Source of the DNA: an uncultured bacterium
GTDB taxonomy: Bacteria; Verrucomicrobiota; Verrucomicrobiia; CAIQCK01
Reading direction: 5' to 3'
Length of the DNA: 64,000 nucleotides
Assembly (NCBI GenBank): GCA_903870275.1
Contig: CAIQCK010000034.1
Coordinates: forward strand, 113,138 to 177,137
In this document: piece after piece, positions 1 through 7,572 of the stretch
Position numbering within the stretch: the stretch's first letter is position 1
How the letters are laid out: every line of letters starts with the position of its first letter
Notes under the pieces: generated by a model
What the model saw: the letters and a program-made list of their open reading frames with translations, nothing else
Database searches by the model: none
What the model was told of the DNA's origin: nothing
Made by a program: the position numbers and the translations under genes

Positions 1-2265
1 AAGGCGGCGCGCGGCGCGGTCGAGGCGCTGGGCTCGACGGACAAGACGGCGGCGCGCGTGACCATCGCGCTGGCGGATTCGCAGCCGGGCGCAGGGACGA
101 CGCAAACGGTGAAAGTCTGCGTGGCCGAGGCGAACGGCAAACCGGTGAGCGGCCAGCCGGTGTTGCTGGCGCTCGCAGCCGGCTCGGACGGTACGCTCGA
201 CGCGGAGTCTTCATCGCCGTCGCTGGCGGTAAGCGCGCAAGCGCGGCGCGCGCTGACCAACGGCGCGGGCGAGGTGATGTTCCGCTATCGCGTTTCGCGC
301 CGGGCGGGTGCGGAGGCCGACCGGCTGCAAGCGGTGGCGGAATTCAGCGCGCCGTCGGCCGCGAACGCTGTCGTGGCGGTCAAGGCACTGGCACCTCATC
401 ATTATCTCGTCGAGCCGGCGCGCCCGCGCGTGTTGCAGCCGGGCGAACCGCCGCTGGCGGTGACGGCGACGCTGGTGGACAAGTTTGACAATCCGCTGCC
501 GCTCGGCAACCGCGCGGTCACATGGAGCGCGTCGGGCGGCAAGCTGTCGTCGGCGAAAGGCGCGAGCGCCGTGTTTCACGGCAATCCGGCGCGGCAATGG
601 GTCGGGCGCGTCGCGGTGAAGGACGCGGATGGTTTGTCCGGCGAATCGGCTCTGATCTCAGCGCTGCCCGCCGGCCCGCGCCCGAACCGCGTCCGGCTGC
701 TGCCCAATGGTTATTTTGCGGCGGACGGCAAGGCGTGGCTGCCGCTCGGCGGGTTTTACGCGAACTGGGTCGGTCTGCCGACAGAGGACGGCGAGTGGGA
801 CAAGCGCCTTTCGTTCACCGACGCCAGTGACGAGCAGGTCGTGGCGTGGCTGAAATTCCTGAAGGCCAACGGCGTCACCGCGCAACGGTTCATGCTGCGG
901 ACGCATCGTAAAAACGGCATGGAGCCGATGGACATCGGCGGACGCGTGAATCCCGGTCTCTTCGCGGCGTTCCTGCACCACCTCGACCTGGCGCGACCGT
1001 TCGGTTTCAAGTTTCTGCTGGTGCTGCATGAGGATTACACCAAGCCGTGCTATCACAACCGCGATGCGTTGGAGAAGTGGTGTCTTCCGTGGTTCACCGG
1101 CGAAAACCTCGACGCGTTGCCGGTATTCCAGCGGCGCTTTGTCCACGACGGCGATCTCATCGGCGACATTAACGACAAATACACCGACCCCGACGTGCTC
1201 GCCTGCCAGGACCGTTACGCGCGCGAACTGATCTCCCTCGTGAAGGACAATCCGCTCGTGTTCGGCTACGAACTGGAGAACGAGATGGTGGAGTGTCCCG
1301 CCTCGTGGGCCAACCACGCAATGGCGACAGTGCGTGCGGTGGACGCGGACACGCCGCTTTGCGTCAGCCACGGCGGCGGCGGACTGCACACGGCCGATCC
1401 CGCGTGGTGGAAGACGAAGACGACGATCGATTTCTACACCTACCATCTCTATCCGCACGGCACGACGTCGGCGGAGATGGACTACGGCCTCGCCACCGAC
1501 GTGCTGACGCGCTACGGGCGGATGGGCAAGCCGGCGTTCCTCGGCGAGTCGTCGGGCGACCAGTTCTCCTACGGTCCCGACCGCGAGACGCGCCGCTGGA
1601 CGATGCGCGACCTCGTCTGGTTCTCGCTCTGCAACGGCAACCCCGGCTGCTTTTTCTGGAACGCGCGCGGCAGCGAGTTGGCGGAGTTCCGGCTCGCGAA
1701 CGAAATCGCCGGCCGCGTGAACTGGACGACCTTCCAGCGCAAGCGCCCCGCCATCGCCATCCGCGTGCCCCATCCGCTCGACGATGACAAGTGGTTCCGC
1801 TCGCACGAAGGCATCGCCGCCAACGCGATGATGGGCCGCTACGCGCAGCATTACCTCGACTGCGGCGTGAATTTCGACTTCGCGCTCGACGACGCGGCGG
1901 ACTACCCGCAGCGCGCGGACGTGGACCGTTTCGCGCCGCCGGAGCCGGCCTCGGCCGACTTTTTGATTCCACCCGGCTGCCAACTTGCATCGCTCGTGCG
2001 CGCCGACAGCTCGGAGGCGCTCGTCTATGTCCGCAACTTCGCCGGCGTCAAACTCTGGGTGTCACCGAAACCGGAACCATGGAAGCAGTGGCTCCGCGAG
2101 CGCAAACCGGCGGCGATGCGTGTGACGGTGAACCTCGCCGGGAAGTTCAACGCCGACACCTGGGACCTCGACACCGGCAAACATGAGCGGCGGCGCGTCG
2201 CGTGCGGCGAGGCGATCGAACTCGGAACGAGCGATCACGACTTCGCCATCCTGCTGCAACGCTGA
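1..2265 (+). CDS. GH-A clan (GH5-like) glycoside hydrolase with Ig-like domains, 5' partial
   Basis: The frame is open from the first base of the window, so the true start and any signal peptide lie upstream. Counting codons from base 1, residues about 20-215 are beta-rich and look like two bacterial Ig-like (Big) domains. Residues about 235-560 resemble a (beta/alpha)8 barrel. It has the clan A hallmarks: an ENE stretch with N427-E428 as the likely acid/base pair, and FLGES with E516 as the likely nucleophile. The tail (about 560-755) looks like a beta-sandwich. Extracytoplasmic action on a polysaccharide is inferred from the family and from the neighbouring GH127 gene. The exact GH family and substrate cannot be fixed by eye; GH5 is the nearest feel. 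Confidence 0.75.
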   Translation, partial: KAARGAVEALGSTDKTAARVTIALADSQPGAGTTQTVKVCVAEANGKPVSGQPVLLALAAGSDGTLDAESSSPSLAVSAQARRALTNGAGEVMFRYRVSRRAGAEADRLQAVAEFSAPSAANAVVAVKALAPHHYLVEPARPRVLQPGEPPLAVTATLVDKFDNPLPLGNRAVTWSASGGKLSSAKGASAVFHGNPARQWVGRVAVKDADGLSGESALISALPAGPRPNRVRLLPNGYFAADGKAWLPLGGFYANWVGLPTEDGEWDKRLSFTDASDEQVVAWLKFLKANGVTAQRFMLRTHRKNGMEPMDIGGRVNPGLFAAFLHHLDLARPFGFKFLLVLHEDYTKPCYHNRDALEKWCLPWFTGENLDALPVFQRRFVHDGDLIGDINDKYTDPDVLACQDRYARELISLVKDNPLVFGYELENEMVECPASWANHAMATVRAVDADTPLCVSHGGGGLHTADPAWWKTKTTIDFYTYHLYPHGTTSAEMDYGLATDVLTRYGRMGKPAFLGESSGDQFSYGPDRETRRWTMRDLVWFSLCNGNPGCFFWNARGSELAEFRLANEIAGRVNWTTFQRKRPAIAIRVPHPLDDDKWFRSHEGIAANAMMGRYAQHYLDCGVNFDFALDDAADYPQRADVDRFAPPEPASADFLIPPGCQLASLVRADSSEALVYVRNFAGVKLWVSPKPEPWKQWLRERKPAAMRVTVNLAGKFNADTWDLDTGKHERRRVACGEAIELGTSDHDFAILLQR

Positions 2266-2328
2266 TCACTTCCAGAATTCCGCTGGACAAAAGCGCGCCG
2301 TCCAAGGACAAGAATCGGGAGGCTTAAC

Positions 2329-2389
2329 CCCGAAAACCGAAGTTGTGCCGGCAAGGATTCCGGCGCTACGATCAACCTCGGTTTTCAGG
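2329..2389. repeat. 61-bp imperfect inverted repeat (REP-like or terminator-like)
   Basis: Arms 2329-2345 and 2373-2389 pair at 15 of 17 positions. An inner GCCGG/CCGGC stem lies at 2347-2351 and 2360-2364. The element sits between the partial glycosidase and the GH127 gene and ends just before the GH127 ribosome-binding site. It could end transcription from upstream, or be a REP-like mobile palindrome. There is no T-tract, so a simple intrinsic terminator is doubtful. Confidence 0.6.
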
Positions 2390-2406
2390 ATAACAGGAGA
2401 TTCGAC

Positions 2407-4290
2407 ATGAAGAAGACGATTGGGCTTATTGTTATCGCGTCGGTTGCGCTGGCGTTCGCCGCGAGCAGCGAGGACAAGATCGCACCGAAGGCCGACGACG
2501 CGCTGGAGTTCGCGCCGCCGGACAGCGTGAAGTTCCACGGCTGGCTCGGCGAGGCGATGGCGACTTGCAAAAAGGGACGGATGCTCGCCCAGAGCCTGCC
2601 CGATCTCATCCAGCCGTTCGCCGTGCGCGAGGAGGACCGGATGTGGCGCTGCGAGTTTTGGGGGAAGTGGTTCACCTCCGCAGCGCTGGCGTATCGCTAT
2701 GACGGCGATCCGAAGCTGCGCGCGATACTCGACGAAGCCGTGAAGGGCCTCATCGCGACGCAGACGCCGGATGGCGGCATCACCACCTACAAGACGGTGA
2801 ATGAATTTTCCAACTGGGACACGTGGGGCCGCAAATACACGTTGCTCGGCCTGCTCGCCTATCACGAGTTGACCGGCGACGCAAAGACGCTCGACGCCGC
2901 GCAACGCCACGCCGACCGCGTGCTCGGTTATTTTGGCCCCGGCAAGGCCGACATCGCCACCAACGGCTGGTGGAACGGCATGGCCGCCAGCAGCATCCTG
3001 GAGCCGATGGTGTTGCTCTACCGCCGCACCGGCGAACCTCGCTACCTGCAATTCGCCGAATACATCGTCCACTCGTGGGAAGGCCCGAAAGGCCCCGACC
3101 TCGTCCGCAAGTCGCTCGACGGCATCGCGGTCTTCAAAATGTTCCCCGGCCCCGACCCAAAACAAAAAGGCTACATGAGCGGCGGCTCCTCGAAAGCCTA
3201 CGAAATGATGTCGTGCTATGAGGGCCTCGTGGAACTTCACCGCGTCACCGGCGAGCCGAAATATCTCGAAGCGGCTAAAAAGGTCTTCGCCAGCATCCGC
3301 GACACGGAGATCACGGTCATCGGTTCCGGTTCCAGTTGGGAGCGGTGGTGCAACGGCCGCGTCCGCCAGGCCGAGCCGGTGCCGGAGTGGATGGAAACCT
3401 GCGTGACCGTCACGTGGCTGAAGTTCGCCGCGCAACTGTTGCGCGCCACCGGCGATCCGCTCTACGCCGACGAGATCGAGCGCAGCGCCTACAACCCCCT
3501 GCTGGCGGCGCAGAAGGACGACGGCACGTGGTGGTGCCACTACAACCCGCTCGAAGGCCAGCGCGAAGCGGCGCCGGAGCATTGCAAGATGCACCAGAAC
3601 TGCTGCGTCGCCAACGGCCCGCGCGGATTGAACCTGCTGCCAACACTCGCGGTGATGAGCGGTAAAGGCGGCCCCGTCATCAATTTCTACGAGCCGGCGA
3701 CGGCGGTGTGCAGCAAAACACGGCTCGACATCAAATCCGACTACCCGCGCGCAAACGTCGTGGACATCACCGTGCGTCCGTCAGCGGCGAAGGAGTTTAC
3801 GTTGAGTCTGCGCATCCCCGCCTGGAGCCGGGCGACGAAACTGGAAGTGAACGGCAAGCTCGTGCAAGACGTGCAGCCCGGCAGTTACACGCGGCTGTCG
3901 CGGACGTGGAAGCCCGGCGACAGAATCCGTCTCACGCTGGATTTCACCGTCCACTGCGAAAAAGAGCCGGGCGGCTCCGGCCGCGTGGCGATCACGCGAG
4001 GGCCAGTCGTGTTCGCGCTGGACAAGCGGCTGGCGAAGCCAGCCGCCGGCAACGGCGTGGTCGTAGCCGACGCGAGTGGCGCTGTCAAAGCAACCGTCGT
4101 CAGAGCCAAGGGCACGCGCATGGCACTCGACGTGCCGTTCGACGTTGGCGGCAAGAAGACGATGCTGCGCTTTTGCGATTACGCCTCCGCCGGCCACACG
4201 TGGGGCGAGGACTCCACGCTGCGCGTCTGGCTGCCGCAGCCGCTGGATCTGGCGAAGCCGTTCGAGGGCATCGTGCCGATGAAGCGGTAG
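2407..4290 (+). CDS. GH127 (DUF1680) beta-L-arabinofuranosidase family protein
   Basis: This 627-residue protein starts with a Sec signal peptide (MKKTIGLIVIASVALAFAAS). The ATG is preceded by AGGAG seven bases upstream. An (alpha/alpha)6 barrel fills about residues 40-430 and a beta-sandwich follows. In characterised GH127 enzymes a Glu and three Cys form the Zn-bound active centre. Here ETC supplies E330 and C332, and NCCVAN supplies C399 and C400, so the set looks intact. The family removes terminal beta-L-arabinofuranose from plant glycans such as arabinan or hydroxyproline-linked chains. It stands apart from the upstream glycosidase by 140 bp holding an inverted repeat, so it may have its own promoter. 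Substrate is inferred from the family only. Confidence 0.88.
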   Translation: MKKTIGLIVIASVALAFAASSEDKIAPKADDALEFAPPDSVKFHGWLGEAMATCKKGRMLAQSLPDLIQPFAVREEDRMWRCEFWGKWFTSAALAYRYDGDPKLRAILDEAVKGLIATQTPDGGITTYKTVNEFSNWDTWGRKYTLLGLLAYHELTGDAKTLDAAQRHADRVLGYFGPGKADIATNGWWNGMAASSILEPMVLLYRRTGEPRYLQFAEYIVHSWEGPKGPDLVRKSLDGIAVFKMFPGPDPKQKGYMSGGSSKAYEMMSCYEGLVELHRVTGEPKYLEAAKKVFASIRDTEITVIGSGSSWERWCNGRVRQAEPVPEWMETCVTVTWLKFAAQLLRATGDPLYADEIERSAYNPLLAAQKDDGTWWCHYNPLEGQREAAPEHCKMHQNCCVANGPRGLNLLPTLAVMSGKGGPVINFYEPATAVCSKTRLDIKSDYPRANVVDITVRPSAAKEFTLSLRIPAWSRATKLEVNGKLVQDVQPGSYTRLSRTWKPGDRIRLTLDFTVHCEKEPGGSGRVAITRGPVVFALDKRLAKPAAGNGVVVADASGAVKATVVRAKGTRMALDVPFDVGGKKTMLRFCDYASAGHTWGEDSTLRVWLPQPLDLAKPFEGIVPMKR

Positions 4291-4326
4291 CGGCGGCTGC
4301 GCCGCCGTGGCCGTGTTTTCGGCGCT

Positions 4327-4382
4327 TGACGCAAGCCCGCCCAGCGGCGTAAGCTGCGGTCGTTTTACGTATCAAAATACGT
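4327..4382 (+). promoter_or_regulatory. Putative promoter and IclR-type operator before the regulator gene
   Basis: TTGACG at 4327-4332 is followed after 17 bp by TAAGCT at 4350-4355, a plausible but weak sigma70 promoter. Just downstream is a perfect palindrome, ACGTAT-CAAA-ATACGT, at 4367-4382. Palindromes of this size are typical of IclR-family operators, and the next gene is an IclR regulator 34 bases away. Autoregulation of the regulator and its downstream operon is inferred. Confidence 0.45.
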
Positions 4383-4415
4383 TTGTCTAATAAAATTGAT
4401 GCGCGGCGTTATTCC

Positions 4416-5240
4416 ATGACAACCCAACGCCCCTCCAGCCGGAACAAATACGCCGTGCCCGCGGTGGAACAGATGCTGGACATCGTCGAACACCTCGCAC
4501 AGAACCACCGCAGCTACGGCATCACCGAACTGGCCCGCAAACTGGACATCTCCACCAACGGCGTGTTCCGCATTTTGAAATGCCTCACCGAACGCGGTTA
4601 CGCCGAGGCGGACCCGGAGGGCGGCTACCGGCTCGGCACCAAGTTCTTCACACTCGGCATGCAGCTTTACGCGCGCTTCGACCTGCGCCGCCGCGCACGG
4701 CCGCATCTGGACCGGCTGTGCGAGCAGTCGGGCGAGACGGCACAGCTCTACGCGCTGCAAAAAGACCACGCGCTGGTGCTAGACTGTGTGACGCCCTCGG
4801 CCAGTTCGTTCATCCAAGTGCTGCCCGGCAGCCGGATGGAGATTCATGCCAGCGCGTTCAGCAAGGCCGTGCTGGCATTTCTGCCGGAGGCCGAGGCGCG
4901 CCGCCGGCTGCCGCGCAAGCTGGCCGCGCTGACGCCGCACACCGTCACCGACCCGGCAAAACTCCTTCGCGAACTGGCGCAGACACGTCGCAGCGGGCTG
5001 GCCTATGATCGCGAAGGCTACACGCTCGGTATTTATTGCGTCGGCGCGCCGGTGTTCGATGTCAACGGCGACCCGGTGGCCGGCGTCGGCGTCACGGGAC
5101 TGGTGAGCCTTTTTCATCCGGAGACGCAGTCTTCGCTGGAGCAGACCGTCCTTGCGTGCGCCGAGCGCATTTCGCGCGACATCGGCTACGAAGGCGGCCG
5201 GTTTGAAAATTTCAAAAAACAACGGAGGTCCGCGCGATGA
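4416..5240 (+). CDS. IclR-family transcriptional regulator
   Basis: A 274-residue regulator. The N-terminal winged helix-turn-helix (about residues 15-75) contains YGITELARKLDIS and VFRILKCLTERGY, the pattern of IclR proteins. The C-terminal effector-binding domain (about 85-260) is GAF-like and ends with the typical VGVTGL and late helical ERISRDIGY segments. An in-frame TTG at 4383 exists, but it lies inside the operator-like palindrome, so ATG 4416 is preferred. Its stop overlaps the start of the next small ORF (ATGA). It therefore appears to be the first gene of the operon leading to the glycosidase and the three HzsA-like genes. IclR proteins usually sense sugar acids or aromatic acids; the effector here is unknown. 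Confidence 0.92.
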   Translation: MTTQRPSSRNKYAVPAVEQMLDIVEHLAQNHRSYGITELARKLDISTNGVFRILKCLTERGYAEADPEGGYRLGTKFFTLGMQLYARFDLRRRARPHLDRLCEQSGETAQLYALQKDHALVLDCVTPSASSFIQVLPGSRMEIHASAFSKAVLAFLPEAEARRRLPRKLAALTPHTVTDPAKLLRELAQTRRSGLAYDREGYTLGIYCVGAPVFDVNGDPVAGVGVTGLVSLFHPETQSSLEQTVLACAERISRDIGYEGGRFENFKKQRRSAR

Positions 5241-5407
5241 AAACGGACTCGAAGGGGATGACGCGCCGGACATTCCTTGCTGTATCATTCGCTCATCGCG
5301 ACGCGCACCGGCCGGAGTTCGGCCCGGTCGGCGGTCCGGGCAACCTGGCATTCATCGAAGCCGGCAGTTTGCTGCGACCGGGTCACGGGATTTTCAACGA
5401 GTTCTGA
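5237..5407 (+). CDS. 56-residue Tat-like mini-ORF, possible gene remnant
   Basis: This frame begins inside the IclR stop (ATGA overlap) and ends 7 bases before the next ATG at 5415. Residues 8-16 read MTRRTFLAV, which resembles a Tat signal start, but no hydrophobic stretch or domain follows. The C-terminal part (GNLAFIEAGSLL...) looks like protein sequence rather than noise. It may be what is left of a Tat-exported gene after an internal deletion, kept because it couples translation between the regulator and the glycosidase. No function is assigned. Confidence 0.4.
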   Translation: MKTDSKGMTRRTFLAVSFAHRDAHRPEFGPVGGPGNLAFIEAGSLLRPGHGIFNEF

Positions 5408-5414
5408 CCATGTC

Positions 5415-7562
5415 ATGAAACACGCCATCACGCGCATCGCCGCCCTGCTGTTGGCTCCACTGGCCTCGCTCCACGCCGCCGACACGCCGCAATCGGTCGC
5501 CACCGAACGACCGCAAGTGCAGGCCAACTGTAACGGCGTCCCGATCAAACGATTCGGATTCTGCTGGGTGCTCGGCGAGGCACCCAACCTGCTCGACGAC
5601 GTGCCGCTCCAGAGGGGAAACACCGCGCCGCGGGTGAAGGTCCATCCCAAAAACAGCAGCCAGATCAAGCGCAACTACCTCGGCGTGACGACGACACGCA
5701 TGCCGCGAACCACCGAGAACGACTACCTGCCGGTCGAGGCCATCCATCTGATTGACGGCAACCTCCAGACCTGCTGGCTGAGCCACGGCCAGTCGCGACC
5801 CGACGTGCAACCGGTGTGGATCCGGATTGACCTGCCCGTGGAACGTTCCATTGACCGCGTGGTGCTGCGGAAACGCCCGCCCTCCGACCAACGGCGCAAC
5901 TCGCAAGGCTGGGGGCCGACACGCGGTGCGGTGGAGGTGGGGCGTGGCATGCCAGCCACGCTCACCATCAAAACAAGCTGCGATAGCCGCGAATGGACGA
6001 CCGTGTTCGAGGGACCGACGGATGATGTACCGGAAAAAACCGACTGCGAGTTTCGCTTCGCCGCCCGCCCGGTGAAGCAAATCTGGATCACCGCCGGCAA
6101 GTTGCCGCTGGTGGAAAACATCCTGTATGCGTTTTCGCTGGCCGAGGTGGAAGTCTATGATCCGGCCGGCCGGAACGTGGCGCTGGCCACCTGCGGCACG
6201 GGCATCACAGTGAGTTCCACACACCACGGCCCCGGCATGGAACTGGCTTCCCACCGTTGGTATTGGCCGTTGCATTACGACGCGGGTTTCAAATGGGCGC
6301 GCATCGGTTACCACGACGATCCGATCAACTGGCATTGGGTGGAAAAGCAGAAAGGCGTGTTGAAGATTGACCCCGAGACCGACGCCGCCGTCACAGAACT
6401 GGTATCCAACGGCGTCGAAATCGTGATGTCGCTCAATTTCGGCAACCGCCTGTATTCGGGTCCTGCCGGGCGTGCGCTCCCGCAGCTCTGGGAATGGAAC
6501 TACGACCCGCCCGCGCCGCCGACCACTCCCGAGGCGCTGGCCGCCTGGACGCGCTACGTGGAGTTCATGGTCCAACACTTTCGCGGCCGGGTAAAACATT
6601 TTGAAATCTGGAACGAGTGGAACATTTCCTGTTATTGGGGCGCCCAGCCGAGCGTGGAACACTATCTGGCCGTCGCACGCGCGGCCATTCCCGTGATCCG
6701 CAAGCATGCGCCCGAAGCCCGGATCATGATGGGTTCCTGGGCGGGCTTTCCTCACGGCATCAGCACGTGGACTCCCGCCCAGATGGCCGAGCGTGAAAAA
6801 CAAACCCTCTACCTGGCCGCCACGCGCGAGTTGGCTCGCGAGGTGGACGAGATCGGCTGGCACCCTTTTTACCAGACCGATCCTGAACACTTGCAGCACT
6901 ATACGGCCGATGTGCGGGCGTTACAGCAGTGGCTTCGCCACGTCGGGTTCGGCGGGCACTGCATGGTCACTGAATGGAACTACAGCGCCCTGTATCCACC
7001 GCTCACCGAGCAGGAGGCCCAACGCGCGTGGTGCGGCGGGTTCAAGGCCACCGAGATCGAGAAGGCCAAGTATGTCGCCCAGGTCTTCACGCGTCACACG
7101 GCGCTGGATCTGGAATCGTTCTTCTGCGAGATGTATTTTCCGTATTTTGCCATGCTCGACCTGAGCTTGCTGCGGCGGTCCTTCGACGCCGACCCCATTT
7201 CGCCGCTCCAGCCGCAGGCGGCCTATTACGTCACGCGCAACCTCGCCACGATGCTCGACGGACTGGAACCGGGCGCGTTGGATTACTCGCTCGATGGCGC
7301 GCCGCCGAACCTCGAAGCGTTCGCCCTAAAGGCGTCCGACGGTTCCGCCCTCGCCCTCTGGATCAGCGGCCACGCCAAAGACCACTGCGACGGCGTCGCC
7401 GTTGACGTGCACCTCAAATCGCCCTGTCGCAAAGCGACCGCCTACGATCCCCTGAACGGCGTCAGCCAGGAACTCTCTGTCGAGCAAATCGGCGAAACGT
7501 CGCTGCTCAAGGGAGTGCTTGTGCGCGACTGGCCCCTCGTGATCCGGCTTTTCGATCACTAA
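5415..7562 (+). CDS. GH39-like secreted glycoside hydrolase with discoidin-like domain
   Basis: ATG 5415 is chosen because a clear signal peptide follows (MKHAITRIAALLLAPLASLHA). The frame continues upstream but only as a shadow of the mini-ORF region. The protein has 715 residues. Residues about 95-260 resemble a galactose-binding or F5/8C beta-sandwich. A clan A barrel follows, with EIWNEWN giving E401 as acid/base and MVTEWNY giving E520 as nucleophile. GH39-type beta-xylosidase or iduronidase-like activity is a reasonable guess, not more. No good Shine-Dalgarno precedes the start, which fits coupling to the mini-ORF seven bases before. The first HzsA-like gene follows after 10 bases. Confidence 0.8.
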   Translation: MKHAITRIAALLLAPLASLHAADTPQSVATERPQVQANCNGVPIKRFGFCWVLGEAPNLLDDVPLQRGNTAPRVKVHPKNSSQIKRNYLGVTTTRMPRTTENDYLPVEAIHLIDGNLQTCWLSHGQSRPDVQPVWIRIDLPVERSIDRVVLRKRPPSDQRRNSQGWGPTRGAVEVGRGMPATLTIKTSCDSREWTTVFEGPTDDVPEKTDCEFRFAARPVKQIWITAGKLPLVENILYAFSLAEVEVYDPAGRNVALATCGTGITVSSTHHGPGMELASHRWYWPLHYDAGFKWARIGYHDDPINWHWVEKQKGVLKIDPETDAAVTELVSNGVEIVMSLNFGNRLYSGPAGRALPQLWEWNYDPPAPPTTPEALAAWTRYVEFMVQHFRGRVKHFEIWNEWNISCYWGAQPSVEHYLAVARAAIPVIRKHAPEARIMMGSWAGFPHGISTWTPAQMAEREKQTLYLAATRELAREVDEIGWHPFYQTDPEHLQHYTADVRALQQWLRHVGFGGHCMVTEWNYSALYPPLTEQEAQRAWCGGFKATEIEKAKYVAQVFTRHTALDLESFFCEMYFPYFAMLDLSLLRRSFDADPISPLQPQAAYYVTRNLATMLDGLEPGALDYSLDGAPPNLEAFALKASDGSALALWISGHAKDHCDGVAVDVHLKSPCRKATAYDPLNGVSQELSVEQIGETSLLKGVLVRDWPLVIRLFDH

Positions 7563-7572
7563 AAGAAAGATC

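Noticed and set aside
658..1983. Long antisense open frame inside the first glycosidase
   Set aside because: Arg/Val-rich composition typical of antisense frames in GC-rich genes; the sense strand has clear GH-A motifs.
5930..5975. GCGTGGC/GCCACGC hairpin inside the GH39-like gene
   Set aside because: A 7-bp stem in GC-rich coding sequence is expected by chance, and no second copy or function is evident.
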